From Marinicella sp. (GTDB taxonomy: Bacteria; Pseudomonadota; Gammaproteobacteria; Xanthomonadales; Marinicellaceae): a stretch of 64,000 nucleotides of DNA. The stretch is taken from assembly GCA_028284365.1 (NCBI GenBank), contig JANQRW010000048.1, positions 1-64,000 of the forward strand, given 5' to 3'. This document shows positions 46,342 through 56,019 of the stretch, one piece after another. Under the pieces are notes generated by a model. It made no database searches and was not told the origin of the DNA. It saw nothing but the letters and a program-made list of their open reading frames with translations. Within the stretch, counting starts at the first letter, position 1; each line of letters opens with the position of its first letter. Position numbers and translations under genes: made by a program.

Positions 46342-46417
46342 TGGTGGAGCTAAGCGGGATCGAACCGCTGACCTCAACACTGCCAGTGTTGCGCTCTCCC
46401 AGCTGAGCTATAGCCCC
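46342..46417 (-). tRNA. tRNA-Ala (GGC)
   Basis: This is a 76-base tRNA with encoded CCA and anticodon GGC (ACTGGCAGT loop region). The acceptor GGGGCTA/TAGCTCC contains a G-T pair, as is typical for tRNA-Ala identity. It is first in the tRNA cluster. Confidence 0.96.
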
Positions 46418-46432
46418 ACAAAGAGGATGCGT

Positions 46433-46461
46433 ATTATCGGCATTTATGCAGCCATAGTCAA
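46433..46461 (-). promoter_or_regulatory. Promoter of the tRNA cluster
   Basis: On the minus strand TTGACT (46456-46461), 17-base spacer, GATAAT (46433-46438). The start would be near 46426, nine bases upstream of tRNA-Ala. Confidence 0.7.
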
Positions 46462-46558
46462 ATAGTTTTTGTTACAAAAAGTGATGGATTAAAATTCTTT
46501 ACCCAAATACGTTAAGAATGTTGATAAACATGTTTTTTGGTCTATCAAAAGTTGCGTT

Positions 46559-46912
46559 TCAACCTCGATAAATACAACCCGATGTACAGGTCTCGCATAT
46601 TTCAATTTCTGATAACAAGGGTAATTTTGGCTTAAGGCGACTCCATATCCAAATGGCTAAATTTTCACTGGTTGGGTTTTCAAGTCCCTCTACTTTATTC
46701 AAACAAGCATGATCTAGTTTTTTATAAAGTGGATTAAATGCTGCTTTTATTTCTGCAAAATCAACAATCCACCCCATTTTCGGATCTGGCTCCCCAGACA
46801 CCTTAATGATTACTTTAAAAGAATGGCCATGCATGTTCCCACATTTATGACCTTCAGGCACATTCGGCAACCAATGAGCAGACTCAAGATAAAACTCTTT
46901 GTAGATGTCCAT
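46559..46912 (-). CDS. queD: 6-carboxytetrahydropterin synthase QueD
   Basis: QueD makes 6-carboxy-5,6,7,8-tetrahydropterin for queuosine/7-deazaguanine synthesis. The 117-residue product has the zinc histidines H13, H28 and H30, the catalytic C24 ([12 protein letters not shown]), and [20 protein letters not shown], all as in the family. It overlaps the fur stop by one base (TAATG), so it is coupled to fur. Confidence 0.93.
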   Translation of the reverse strand: MDIYKEFYLESAHWLPNVPEGHKCGNMHGHSFKVIIKVSGEPDPKMGWIVDFAEIKAAFNPLYKKLDHACLNKVEGLENPTSENLAIWIWSRLKPKLPLLSEIEICETCTSGCIYRG

Positions 46913-47310
46913 TATTTCTTTTTAACGTATAAAACCATTTTATGATCAATTAATTCATAACCATGTTCTTCTGCGATTTTCAATTGCATCTTTTCCAATT
47001 CTTCGTCAAAAAACTCCATCACCTTACCAGAATCTACATCAACCATATGATCATGATGTTCACCAGTATCCAGTTCATACACTGCCTGGGTGTTTTCAAA
47101 CTGGTTTTTACTCACCAACCCAGCTGTTTCGAACTGGTTCAAAACTCGGTAGATGGTAGCAAGCCCGATGTCATGGTCAGCAGACTTCAACTCATCATAC
47201 AACTCTTCAGCGGTGAAATGTTTGCCTTTGTTGTTACTTAAAAACTCAAGGATTTGTAAGCGTGGCAGAGTAACTTTCAGGCCTGCCTCTTTGATTTCTT
47301 TTTTACTCAT
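46912..47310 (-). CDS. fur: Ferric uptake regulator Fur
   Basis: Fur is an iron-responsive repressor. The 132-residue product has a winged helix ([16 protein letters not shown]) and the metal site HHDH (85-88). The CxxC that binds structural zinc in E. coli Fur is replaced by D91 and S94 ([16 protein letters not shown]), like the Cys-less Pseudomonas aeruginosa type. It is divergent from bamE, the same arrangement as omlA-fur in pseudomonads. Confidence 0.95.
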   Translation of the reverse strand: MSKKEIKEAGLKVTLPRLQILEFLSNNKGKHFTAEELYDELKSADHDIGLATIYRVLNQFETAGLVSKNQFENTQAVYELDTGEHHDHMVDVDSGKVMEFFDEELEKMQLKIAEEHGYELIDHKMVLYVKKK

Positions 47311-47381
47311 CTAAAGAATTAACTGCTATTTAATGGATTTTATTGTATCATTCTGGCTTCAATTTTAAACACCTTATTAGA

Positions 47382-47714
47382 ATGAAAATTGTTGTAATTG
47401 CTGTATTCACTGTATTATTAAGTCTAACTGGTTGCTATAAAGTATCAGTTCAACAAGGAAACATCCTCAAACAAGAGAACATCGATGAAATAAAGCCTGG
47501 TATGACCAAACAACAGGTCGCCATCGTTTTGGGTACGCCAACCATTGCTGACCCTTTTGATCAGGATCGCTGGGACTACATCAATACCACTAAATTCCAA
47601 GGCGAATTCAAAAAAGTTAAAAAATTCACTTTGTTTTTCGATGACAACAAACTTGTTAAAACTGAAGGTAACTACTTCCCTGACAGCGAAGATGGCACCA
47701 CACAAATAGAATAA
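47382..47714 (+). CDS. bamE: Outer membrane assembly lipoprotein BamE
   Basis: BamE is a small lipoprotein of the BAM complex that inserts beta-barrel proteins. The 110-residue product has a lipobox LTGC near residue 17 and the SmpA/OmlA core (IKPGMTKQQVAIVLGTPTIADPFDQDRWDYI). The start at 47382 gives a normal lipoprotein signal; the longer frame from 47343 would add 13 residues before it. Confidence 0.93.
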   Translation: MKIVVIAVFTVLLSLTGCYKVSVQQGNILKQENIDEIKPGMTKQQVAIVLGTPTIADPFDQDRWDYINTTKFQGEFKKVKKFTLFFDDNKLVKTEGNYFPDSEDGTTQIE

Positions 47715-47716
47715 AA

Positions 47717-47995
47717 CTAACCTTTGGCCTGTTCTGCCTTTTTACGTCTGATCGCTTTTGGGTCAGCCATTAAAGGACGGTAAATCTCTATTCGATCACC
47801 ATCACTGACTTCATGATTTAATGGTTTCACTTGACTAAAAATACCGACTTTCATTTCATCCAGATTAATTTCAGGGTGACTCTGAAGCACATTGGATTTT
47901 TCAATGCACTTTTGAATTGTAGCCCCCGCTTCCATTTTCAGCTTAATTAACTCTTGAGAAACAAGCGTGGCATAGATAACTTCAATGTTCAGCAT
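47717..47995 (-). CDS. rnfH: RnfH-family ubiquitin-like protein
   Basis: This is a 92-residue beta-grasp protein (MLNIEVIYAT...VSDGDRIEIYRPLMADPKAIRRKKA) of the RnfH/UPF0125 family. The gene overlaps ratA by 14 bases, the standard ratA-rnfH pair, and converges on bamE with a two-base gap. Function in the family is not settled. Confidence 0.9.
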   Translation of the reverse strand: MLNIEVIYATLVSQELIKLKMEAGATIQKCIEKSNVLQSHPEINLDEMKVGIFSQVKPLNHEVSDGDRIEIYRPLMADPKAIRRKKAEQAKG

Positions 47996-48428
47996 AAATC
48001 ACCCCCGCCCTATTAACAAAATCGTTCACTAAATGACCAGCAATCTGATCAAACCCTTTAGCAAACATACGCCCCAGTAATTGTGACTTGATTTCATATT
48101 GTAGTTGTAACTCCACTTTTGAACCAAACTCAGGAAACTGGTGGAACCTCCACTCTCCAGCCATTTGACGAAATGGCCCAGAAACCAAATCCATATACAT
48201 AATCGTTAATTCTCTGTCATGCTCAATGGTGTTTTTGGTGGCAAACTCAACTTGAACACCACTGATTTTAATAGCCATCCCAGCCACATACTGATTCTCT
48301 GCACGCTCTTTTATATACCCCTTGGTACACCACTTTAAAAACTCAGGATAGTTCGCCACATCGTTGACCAATTGAAGCATTTGATTGCTGTTATATGGGA
48401 CTATAGCGGACTTAATGATTTCTGACAT
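47982..48428 (-). CDS. ratA: RatA/COQ10-like START-domain protein
   Basis: The 148-residue product belongs to the polyketide cyclase/START fold (NDVANYPEFLKWC near residue 22, GPFRQMAGEWRF). E. coli RatA was described as a toxin that blocks ribosome subunit joining, while the relationship to Coq10 suggests a ubiquinone role; sequence cannot decide. It is divergent from smpB, as in E. coli. Confidence 0.9.
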   Translation of the reverse strand: MSEIIKSAIVPYNSNQMLQLVNDVANYPEFLKWCTKGYIKERAENQYVAGMAIKISGVQVEFATKNTIEHDRELTIMYMDLVSGPFRQMAGEWRFHQFPEFGSKVELQLQYEIKSQLLGRMFAKGFDQIAGHLVNDFVNRAGVIYAEH

Positions 48429-48596
48429 ATTAATTATTTTAACTTACCCAGACCGTTACATGGTTGTGCGATTTAAGCCAAACCGACTGAAACACTAATC
48501 AAGTAAATATATCACATGAGCAAAAGCCACGATGCTTGGTGCATTTTCATCAGAAATTTCATAAAATCCAACATCCACAATATTTTTCAACGATTC

Positions 48597-49073
48597 ATGG
48601 CCAAAACAAAGAAAAAGGATAATACCATCATCATCAACAAAAAGGCATCCCATGAGTATCATTTTATTGAAGAATTTGAGGCAGGCCTGGAGTTACAAGG
48701 TTGGGAGGTCAAGTCAATTCGAGAAGGAAAAGTCAATCTTGGGGAAAGTTATGTTTTTATCAAAAATGGAGAAGTCTTCTTGACCAATTGTCACATCACC
48801 CCACTGAACACTGTTTCAACTCACATCACCGCCGAACCCAACAGGCTTAAAAAGTTATTACTGCACAGACACCAAATCAATCACTTAATTGGAGCAGTTG
48901 AACGCAAAGGTTTAACTTTAGTTGCCAGAAGTCTGTACTGGATAAAAGGCAAGGTTAAACTTAAAGTGATCCTGGCCCAAGGTAAGAAGCTACACGACAA
49001 ACGTGCAGCCTCCAAAGAAAAAGATTGGAACCGTCAAAAACAGCGCGTGCTTAAAGGCGGTAGATACGAATGA
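48597..49073 (+). CDS. smpB: tmRNA-binding protein SmpB
   Basis: SmpB binds tmRNA for ribosome rescue. The 158-residue product has the core segments ASHEYHFIEEFEAGLELQGWEVKSIREGKVNLGESYV and the basic C-terminal tail KKLHDKRAASKEKDWNRQKQR. ATG 48597 (MAKTKKK) matches the family; an upstream in-frame ATG at 48516 would add 27 unlikely residues. No Shine-Dalgarno site is seen. The tmRNA gene itself is not in the window. Confidence 0.95.
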   Translation: MAKTKKKDNTIIINKKASHEYHFIEEFEAGLELQGWEVKSIREGKVNLGESYVFIKNGEVFLTNCHITPLNTVSTHITAEPNRLKKLLLHRHQINHLIGAVERKGLTLVARSLYWIKGKVKLKVILAQGKKLHDKRAASKEKDWNRQKQRVLKGGRYE

Positions 49074-49085
49074 TTTATGAATTAA

Positions 49086-49499
49086 TTAATCATTCCAACA
49101 ATCAGAATTAACAGGCCCTTTTCGTCCTAGACTATCAAACCAAATATTTTGACATGAATGGTCATCCGTTCGTTGTTTACCTCTGGCTTGAGCCCTGATT
49201 CTCCAAACAGCGTTGTTACCAGGATCTGGTGCTAAATTGATCTGATAGTCTTCCCACTCTAAATAATCTGCTCCCAGTGAAAGCGCACTACCACCTCCAG
49301 TAACATCTGTTGGATAGGCATTGGTATTGGCATAAAATTTTTCATACATCCCTGCCACTTCCAATAATCTCGAATGCGCTTCTGCTCGTTTACTTTGCAC
49401 CACATACTGACGATAGCTCGGTATGGCATAGGATGCAAGCAAAGCAATGATTGCGATTACGACTAATAATTCTATCAGGGTAAAACCTTTAACTTTCAT
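49086..49499 (-). CDS. pilE: Type IV pilin-like protein PilE
   Basis: The 137-residue prepilin has the leader MKVKG/FTLIELLVVIAIIALLASYAIPSYR, with the processing site after glycine 5 and Glu at +5 of the mature protein. A C-terminal cysteine pair (DHSC...NSDC) is the usual disulfide loop. GGAG eight bases upstream fixes the start at 49499. It is the last gene of the minor pilin operon, four bases after the PilY2-like gene. Confidence 0.92.
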   Translation of the reverse strand: MKVKGFTLIELLVVIAIIALLASYAIPSYRQYVVQSKRAEAHSRLLEVAGMYEKFYANTNAYPTDVTGGGSALSLGADYLEWEDYQINLAPDPGNNAVWRIRAQARGKQRTDDHSCQNIWFDSLGRKGPVNSDCWND

Positions 49500-49503
49500 G
49501 TTT

Positions 49504-49842
49504 TCACTCCGAGGGTTTAGACTTGGCAATGAATATGATGGTGTCAAAATTTCTGGTTCTCATGTTTTCACCTTCTGCCTTTAGTTGAATAAAATACTTC
49601 TCGCCTATAACCAGGTCTTTCAAACCAATTGATTTTTTAAAATCCTGATCAAATCGATACCTCGACTGAGCAACATTTAATTTGTATGTATACTCTTTTC
49701 CATTGGCAACAATTGTACTCGACTTTGTGTCAACTTTGTCAACCACCAATTCTTGTATATCAGTCAAATAAGCTAAACAGGTTTGATTTAGCAGTAACAT
49801 GCATATAAAAACCCAAGTTCTTTTTTTCAAAAAGTCATTCAT
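49504..49842 (-). CDS. PilY2-like small exported protein
   Basis: The 112-residue product has an N-terminal signal (TWVFICMLLLNQTCLA) and a small beta-rich domain (SSTIVANGKEYTYKLNVAQSRYRF). Size, export signal and position between pilY1 and pilE match pilY2 of Pseudomonas aeruginosa. The assignment rests mainly on position. Confidence 0.7.
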   Translation of the reverse strand: MNDFLKKRTWVFICMLLLNQTCLAYLTDIQELVVDKVDTKSSTIVANGKEYTYKLNVAQSRYRFDQDFKKSIGLKDLVIGEKYFIQLKAEGENMRTRNFDTIIFIAKSKPSE

Positions 49843-49856
49843 AATTTATTCTCTGT

Positions 49857-52800
49857 TCATTCGATTAAAAGGTTGGTCCAATTTCTTCGGCGCCAGGTAA
49901 ACTGTTGTAATGCAATGCTTTGATTGCCCTCAATACCTTCTACAACAATATTGGAAGTACCACCACCCAAATTTTCCAGTATGGGAGGGGCGCCAACAAC
50001 TAAATCATCAACCAGAATGGTATCTCCTTTGACGAGCTCTCTGACTGGGTTACCATTAGCGTCTGTGTCAATGATTTCAAATCCTTCAAAAATACCATTT
50101 CCTCCAATCTCAGGCTTACCTCCTGTCAACGGATTAAAAGCAATTAATCTACTTACACCACCAGTGTCACATGGATCATCACCTGCTGGAACAATTGAAG
50201 TGGCCAGTGCCAATTGATTACTTAAAACGGCCATTGGGTTAGCAATCCGCTCACCTTTAAGCGGCAATTTCAAACGCCACCCTTTATCGGCACCAATATT
50301 CACGGGATTTGAAGAAAGTAAACTGATTGTGTTAACAGAGGTAGCTGATAAGGTTTGCTCAACAAAGTCAGTTGAATTGATATTCAAATCTTTTGGTTCA
50401 GAATTAATACCATCAAAAACACCCACAAGATACTGTGTTCTGGGTAAATTAATCGAACGATCTGGCACTTCTATATATTTACCTGTTCCAAACATCACCA
50501 CTGAATCAAGCTCAGGAGTTGAAGTAGGCAAGGTAATGACTCTGGGCTGGGTGGTTATGGCCTGTTCCATAATACCCTGCGCTGCAACAACTTTTTTCAT
50601 GCTTGAAGCTTGCTCCCAGTCAGAGTAATTACTGCTGCGAATATCAAAGCGCCACAAGTTACCATAGAGATCACCTGCATAAATAAAATCAGCACCTATG
50701 TCAATGTTCTCACCAATTTTGTTAGCCACTGGTGGTGCCACGTGTTGGTTATCTACCGCAATAGGCGTCGCCAAACCGTTAGGTGTATTCGGATTACCAA
50801 CACCTGTATCCAATTTGGCCAACAGCTTACCATCGCTCAACCGAACCACAAACAAGACTGCATTTCCGGTGGCACTTGTCTTGTTTCTTGGGTCATTGGC
50901 TGGCATGTAATCAGGTTTTGAATTGTTATAGCCATTAGGTATCAGTGCAACCCATTCACCAGTACTTGTGATTCTGGCCACTTGTGCCTGGCCATAAGAG
51001 AAACCCATATCTGGGTCATCTTCATCACTGAATTCCCACAACACTTTTGGCGCAGTTACATTTGGATCTGTCACATCTAGGGCAAAAAAGGCTTGACCAC
51101 CATGACGTAAACCAGAGACCAACACAGTTTTCCAACTGTCATTGAAAAATGCATCTGTTACAGTTGGGGTGTTGTCAACAAAAGAATGATGTTCGTAAAT
51201 GGGTTTAATCAACCTAATGATATTTTTTAATGCCTTAGATGGTATAAAACCCCAGGCTTCTTTGCCTTCATCAGCACCTTCAGCCTCGATCGCGTGTAAC
51301 ATACCACCGTTGCTGCCGATATAAATCATATTGTTTCGATCGACATTGGCCTCCTTGAAGTCCAAGTATGGATTGTTATATTCTGGTGATCCCTTTGGCC
51401 AAAAAATATCCAAATAAGGAGCACCTGGTCCCCTCACAATAGTAGGGCTGGCATGAATAATATCTGCCAATATCGATGTGCGGTCCCTTAAGCTACCACC
51501 TCGTGATACTTCTAAATCACGTTCACCTTTCAAATAATTAACAGCTTGTTCAAGAGTAACTCCCAACTGAGTGATTAACTCAGCTGAGCCAGAGGTAAAT
51601 TCAGCAATGGCAGGACCAGTAGAGCTATGGCTAAACTCTTCAACAGCATCGAGTGCTGAATCATAAATATAAATATTACGGTCTTGAGGTTCTTGACGCA
51701 CCACATTTTCACCTGTTGATTCACAATATCCACCAGTTAAATTACAGCTCAAATCCCAAATAGGATCATCAAAATCGCCATTCTGATTAACAGGACGCGC
51801 AACCATGCTACCAGACCAGTCTGATGAATCGAAGCCTGGTGAGTAAGCACGGGTTGATGCGGTAATAACACCAGATGATACGGTAGAAGCACTACCACGT
51901 GATAAACGTTCAAGAATGTTATTCACCACCTGGTTTAAAGAATCTATTAATTCCTGAGGATCATTGGCACTGAAAAAATCGCCACGACTGTTAATGGATG
52001 AGTGCCACACATCATCAACTTTTACCAGACGGCCGGTACCATCTTCTGAAGAATCAGGCCAGTCACAGTTACCAGCTCTGATTTGTGCAAAAACAGCTTC
52101 TTTAGGATCTGTTATGGTTGGATGCTGTGGACATGCTTTGATTTCACGCCCGCCCGTAGTAACAACATTGTTATCGTCATCAACCCTGAATGTTCCAAAA
52201 CGACCTTTTTCATAATCAATCACCCGAGTGGCTTCCAAACCCATACCTACGTTGTAAGTGACCATGTGTTGCCAATAAGCAGGGTCGTTCTTGGGATTCC
52301 ACTGAAAAGCTGGTGACTCCCAATCATCAGTATTAGGAGGAAACACAATTTCATTTCCAGCCGCATCAGTAAAGTCACCTTTAAACAACTTGACATTATT
52401 TGCTAACGTAGACAAGTCCTTGGACCAAAAATTAAATGCAATATCAGACAATGAAGTACCATCTTCAGTCGTTGGGTATATATGTTGTTCTCCTGTACCA
52501 GTGTAATTGGTATACCTTTGTTCAACATCACCAGGCAGTCTTATATTCGTTGATTCATCTTGGCTAACAGTGTGGCTCCATCTCTGGTTCCACTCGCCAT
52601 CTGAAATGGCAATGTGAAAATTTTGTTGGCAGGTCAGATTCCTGCTAAAATCAACTGAATAATAGCTTGATTCCTGGTCAAATAAATTACCAGCTCGATA
52701 AAAAGCATTCCTTAATGGTGTACCGCCACTTGATGGTACATCGAATAACCAATCAAAAAAGTCATCCCTGTGCGTGTCATCAAACTTTTGTAAGGCTGGG

Positions 52801-53555
52801 AATGTGGTGTTGTTATTTAGTTGCTGCCAAGAAATTTTGAAACTTGGTCCAAACGTAGAGAAGGCACGACTGATTGACGATTTACCCAATTTATTTCGCG
52901 TGTTGTAATAAGTATACCAATTGGCAAAATTATTCATTTGGGCATCAGGCACATCATATAACCTTCCCCGAGCATTACCAGCACCATTGTCATAATTCGA
53001 GTCATAAAAGAAAGCCCTGCGACCTTTTGCTACTCGGTTGTTTAAATTGGGATATTGACTGGGCCAGTACCCTTCATTAACATTGTCAACATCTGGCGTA
53101 CCTGAAATTTGTGCAAAAAGAAGGTCATAAGAACCGGCACTGTAATACCAATATTCAGCTATAGGGATATAATTGTTATATAAATCAACTTGAGCAGAAT
53201 TGCTATCAAAGCCGTCTACATAAGCGTTGTTGGGGTCTGATTGCGGCAGTTCCTTACCATCAGCATCAATGGGCGGTTCATAAGTGATTGTCGGGTTGAA
53301 ATACATTTTGTTCTCACTAGGATCGGCAAATCTCCGACTTCTGTATGTATCGAAGCTAGCAGACATATTTTCGCCCATAAAACCCCAACCCATACTTCCA
53401 GAGTCATCGAAAGTAACGGCTATCGCTGGCGGTACAGACTGACTCAGAAACAAAGGACCATGACTCAATTGTAAAAAAGCAGCCTGTGCTTTATTCATTC
53501 CAGAGAGCATCACTACAAGGCTGACAATTGTTAGTTTAAATATTTTATTCATCAT
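49857..53555 (-). CDS. pilY1: Type IV pilus tip/assembly protein PilY1
   Basis: PilY1 is an exported adhesin and pilus-assembly factor. The 1232-residue product has a signal peptide (LTIVSLVVMLSGMNKAQA) and a von Willebrand A-like N-terminal part with the MIDAS motif DDSGSMG (50-56). The C-terminal PilC beta-propeller follows (GSNGGMLHAIEAEGADEGKEAW, and IYAGDLYGNLWRFD in the calcium-loop region). It lies 12 bases after pilX. Full length. Confidence 0.94.
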   Translation of the reverse strand: MMNKIFKLTIVSLVVMLSGMNKAQAAFLQLSHGPLFLSQSVPPAIAVTFDDSGSMGWGFMGENMSASFDTYRSRRFADPSENKMYFNPTITYEPPIDADGKELPQSDPNNAYVDGFDSNSAQVDLYNNYIPIAEYWYYSAGSYDLLFAQISGTPDVDNVNEGYWPSQYPNLNNRVAKGRRAFFYDSNYDNGAGNARGRLYDVPDAQMNNFANWYTYYNTRNKLGKSSISRAFSTFGPSFKISWQQLNNNTTFPALQKFDDTHRDDFFDWLFDVPSSGGTPLRNAFYRAGNLFDQESSYYSVDFSRNLTCQQNFHIAISDGEWNQRWSHTVSQDESTNIRLPGDVEQRYTNYTGTGEQHIYPTTEDGTSLSDIAFNFWSKDLSTLANNVKLFKGDFTDAAGNEIVFPPNTDDWESPAFQWNPKNDPAYWQHMVTYNVGMGLEATRVIDYEKGRFGTFRVDDDNNVVTTGGREIKACPQHPTITDPKEAVFAQIRAGNCDWPDSSEDGTGRLVKVDDVWHSSINSRGDFFSANDPQELIDSLNQVVNNILERLSRGSASTVSSGVITASTRAYSPGFDSSDWSGSMVARPVNQNGDFDDPIWDLSCNLTGGYCESTGENVVRQEPQDRNIYIYDSALDAVEEFSHSSTGPAIAEFTSGSAELITQLGVTLEQAVNYLKGERDLEVSRGGSLRDRTSILADIIHASPTIVRGPGAPYLDIFWPKGSPEYNNPYLDFKEANVDRNNMIYIGSNGGMLHAIEAEGADEGKEAWGFIPSKALKNIIRLIKPIYEHHSFVDNTPTVTDAFFNDSWKTVLVSGLRHGGQAFFALDVTDPNVTAPKVLWEFSDEDDPDMGFSYGQAQVARITSTGEWVALIPNGYNNSKPDYMPANDPRNKTSATGNAVLFVVRLSDGKLLAKLDTGVGNPNTPNGLATPIAVDNQHVAPPVANKIGENIDIGADFIYAGDLYGNLWRFDIRSSNYSDWEQASSMKKVVAAQGIMEQAITTQPRVITLPTSTPELDSVVMFGTGKYIEVPDRSINLPRTQYLVGVFDGINSEPKDLNINSTDFVEQTLSATSVNTISLLSSNPVNIGADKGWRLKLPLKGERIANPMAVLSNQLALATSIVPAGDDPCDTGGVSRLIAFNPLTGGKPEIGGNGIFEGFEIIDTDANGNPVRELVKGDTILVDDLVVGAPPILENLGGGTSNIVVEGIEGNQSIALQQFTWRRRNWTNLLIE

Positions 53556-53567
53556 AATAATTCTCTA

Positions 53568-54173
53568 TTATTGACTGGGTGTGCTGCTGGTAACAGCAGT
53601 ATAAAGTGATTGAAAGACAGAATTTGATCGTCCATCGCCACTGGTACTTCTACCAGTAACCGCATACGTTTTTTGGATGTTGCCGTCGGTACCACCGCCT
53701 ACACTTCCAAATTCGACAGTTACTCCGGCTGGTGTGGTAACAATTTCATGAATGATGTATTTTGGTTGCGCTGCCAGTTGGGCATTTTTGCTGGCAACCG
53801 TGGTGAAATTAAAATCTCGATGCTCGGTACCGCCCGCACCATCTTCAATGAAATCCAATACATTTTGATTCATTCCAGATTGTGGCTCATTAACTTCCTG
53901 GTAATTTGAATAAATGCCAAATAAAGTACCGCCAGGGGTACCCTCAATATTAACACCATTGGTATCTTTAACTAAGTTATACAGTGCCTTTTCACCCGCT
54001 CTGAGGGCTGAATTTGCGCCACCATTGGCCAATGTTTTGTTATGTAAACCAGCAGCCATTTTTTCTTGAAGGATGGTTCCTTTCATGCCTGTATATCCCA
54101 TAAGCGTGATAATCAGTAACAATATCAAGCCAATTGCTAGTGCCGCGCCCTTCTGTGATGATTTAGTCTTCAT
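53568..54173 (-). CDS. pilX: Minor pilin assembly protein PilX
   Basis: The 201-residue product has the PilX N-terminus QKGAALAIGLILLLIITLMGYTGMKGTILQEKMAAGL, a hydrophobic helix with the typical MAAGLHN segment. Its start overlaps pilW by ATGA. It is part of the tip complex that primes pilus assembly with PilV, PilW, FimU and PilY1. Confidence 0.9.
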   Translation of the reverse strand: MKTKSSQKGAALAIGLILLLIITLMGYTGMKGTILQEKMAAGLHNKTLANGGANSALRAGEKALYNLVKDTNGVNIEGTPGGTLFGIYSNYQEVNEPQSGMNQNVLDFIEDGAGGTEHRDFNFTTVASKNAQLAAQPKYIIHEIVTTPAGVTVEFGSVGGGTDGNIQKTYAVTGRSTSGDGRSNSVFQSLYTAVTSSTPSQ

Positions 54174-55486
54174 AGTGTGTAACTCCTGATTGGTACCACT
54201 GCTGTAAATTCTCTGCGATACATTCTTTCTCCATCCAATCCCGAAACCAGACCTGACGACGGATCCTGTGGGGTAACGCCGTCAGGTGTATAAACATACC
54301 TATCGTCGTTGACAGTGCTGCTGTTATTGACAGTATTGAACAACATATGCACTTCAACAGCATAAATCGAGCGCCACAGACAACCCGCATTATTTGCAAG
54401 GCCCAAGCCACTCAAGCCGGAAGTAATCCGTGGTGGAATTGTGCAGCCATTTGGCCCATCAATAGCCCCATTTAAATCTAAATCACCGCCGCCATTTATC
54501 GCTTGTACTTGAGCAGCCGTCATACGCACCACTTCACCAGTCTGAAGCTGAGCCAGGTAAAATAAATCAAAACGCTCAACACCTTCAACAATTTGCTGTT
54601 CCACTCCATTTTCAGAGCGATAAAGTGAACTTATCAGTCGTCCAGAATCATTGGGGTCGGTGTTCAGCTTCAAATAATAGGAAACGGTTCTTAAGTCATT
54701 ATTCATATCAAACAGCTTTAAATTTGATAGCGCATTAAGGTTAGGTAGTGGAAAGGCACCATTGGCAACCGCACCATTGAATGTTGTAATCAACGAATTG
54801 TTACAATCAGCAATTAAACCCAAACCATTGAACAAAGCTGGTTGGTTCGCTGCCAATGTTACTGTGTTTGTGGCATTATTAACCTGCACAACATCCCTAC
54901 CGCCGGTTAAATACCTGACTGTTAAGACATCAGTTTGTAATGGCCTGTTACCATCAGCAGACCCCAAGGCATCAAAGGGAGCGGCCAAATCAGCACCAAC
55001 TGTATTTAACGCTGGTGTACACGCAGTTGCCGTACATTCATGACCCCTGATAAAGAAGCTTGGATCTATTGGGTAAGCAACACCAGGAGGGACGTTGGTA
55101 TCACCCAATTGATTAGGTTCTGTCGCAGCCGTTGAATCAAGCCTGATGTCGCCTACATTGGGTAAACCATTGGTAAAATTAACATTGGGAGCAGCCATTA
55201 ATGCAGTCATTTGATAACCTTGATCCCAATCAGTGGTTAATGTGGAAGGTAATGCAACGGTTGCACAATGTTTTCTTCCAGCTTGCTCAATATCTTGTTT
55301 AATCCTGGTTATGGCATAACGACCATTTTCTTGCAACACAGACAAGCCATGTTGTGACCTGTTTAAAGAGCTCGAGCTATCAAACAATGATATCAACCCT
55401 AATAAAATAATGAGCCCAATGACCATGGCAACCATCAACTCAATCAGAGAAAATCCTAATTTATTCTTTTTCATATGCATCATCAT
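54170..55486 (-). CDS. pilW: Minor pilin PilW
   Basis: The prepilin leader is KKNKLG/FSLIELMVAMVIGLIILLG, followed by a large beta-rich domain with several cysteines. The start lies in an ATGATGATGCATATG cluster right after the pilV stop: 55486 is the first codon and 55474 the last. No Shine-Dalgarno site separates them. A longer frame to 55573 runs inside pilV and is rejected. About 438 residues, larger than many PilW proteins. Confidence 0.9.
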   Translation of the reverse strand: MMMHMKKNKLGFSLIELMVAMVIGLIILLGLISLFDSSSSLNRSQHGLSVLQENGRYAITRIKQDIEQAGRKHCATVALPSTLTTDWDQGYQMTALMAAPNVNFTNGLPNVGDIRLDSTAATEPNQLGDTNVPPGVAYPIDPSFFIRGHECTATACTPALNTVGADLAAPFDALGSADGNRPLQTDVLTVRYLTGGRDVVQVNNATNTVTLAANQPALFNGLGLIADCNNSLITTFNGAVANGAFPLPNLNALSNLKLFDMNNDLRTVSYYLKLNTDPNDSGRLISSLYRSENGVEQQIVEGVERFDLFYLAQLQTGEVVRMTAAQVQAINGGGDLDLNGAIDGPNGCTIPPRITSGLSGLGLANNAGCLWRSIYAVEVHMLFNTVNNSSTVNDDRYVYTPDGVTPQDPSSGLVSGLDGERMYRREFTAVVPIRSYTL

Positions 55487-55491
55487 TGTTG

Positions 55492-56019
55492 TTATGGTTG
55501 AGTAATAAGTACAACTTGTTGTGGTTGGGCGCCCTGCCTGGTGGACTCTTGCCATGAAACAGTCACAGTACATACGCCATCATATGGCGGCACCGGACTC
55601 CAAACAGAAGGTGCTTGAGCAGTTACCAGATTGGCAGGCAACGTACCAATATTTTGACAGGCTATATTGCCAGTTCCATTAGGCAAAGAAATCGCCAAGG
55701 AATTTGCCCATTCCTGCATATCATAAGTGGCTAATGCATTAAAGCCGCATGGCCTAGCCAGTGTGCATTCAAGGCTGCCTTGAGCTGGCGTGCCAGTATA
55801 AGTACCAGCCCATAAAGCAACTGGATTTGCACGCATTCGGTCGACCATATTTTCTGCCAAAAAATTAGCCTGAGACCTCAAATAACCATTGTGATTAGTT
55901 CTGACTGATATGGTCATCATGCCAGCTATCCCCAACAATCCAAAGGAAAACACCAACACCGCCACCAAAACCTCTAGCAGAGTAAAACCTTCTTCTTTTC
56001 TTTTATTCATGAATATCAT
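55492..56019 (-). CDS. pilV: Minor pilin PilV
   Basis: The 175-residue prepilin (NKRKEEG/FTLLEVLVAVLVFSFGLLGIAGM) is followed by a globular domain with cysteines (LECTLARPCGF). The start overlaps the fimU stop (ATGA); an ATG three codons further in is possible. Confidence 0.9.
   Translation of the reverse strand: MIFMNKRKEEGFTLLEVLVAVLVFSFGLLGIAGMMTISVRTNHNGYLRSQANFLAENMVDRMRANPVALWAGTYTGTPAQGSLECTLARPCGFNALATYDMQEWANSLAISLPNGTGNIACQNIGTLPANLVTAQAPSVWSPVPPYDGVCTVTVSWQESTRQGAQPQQVVLITQP

Noticed and set aside
48516..48596. 27-residue N-terminal extension of SmpB
   Set aside because: SmpB proteins start at the MAKxKKK segment; the extension has no matching family sequence.
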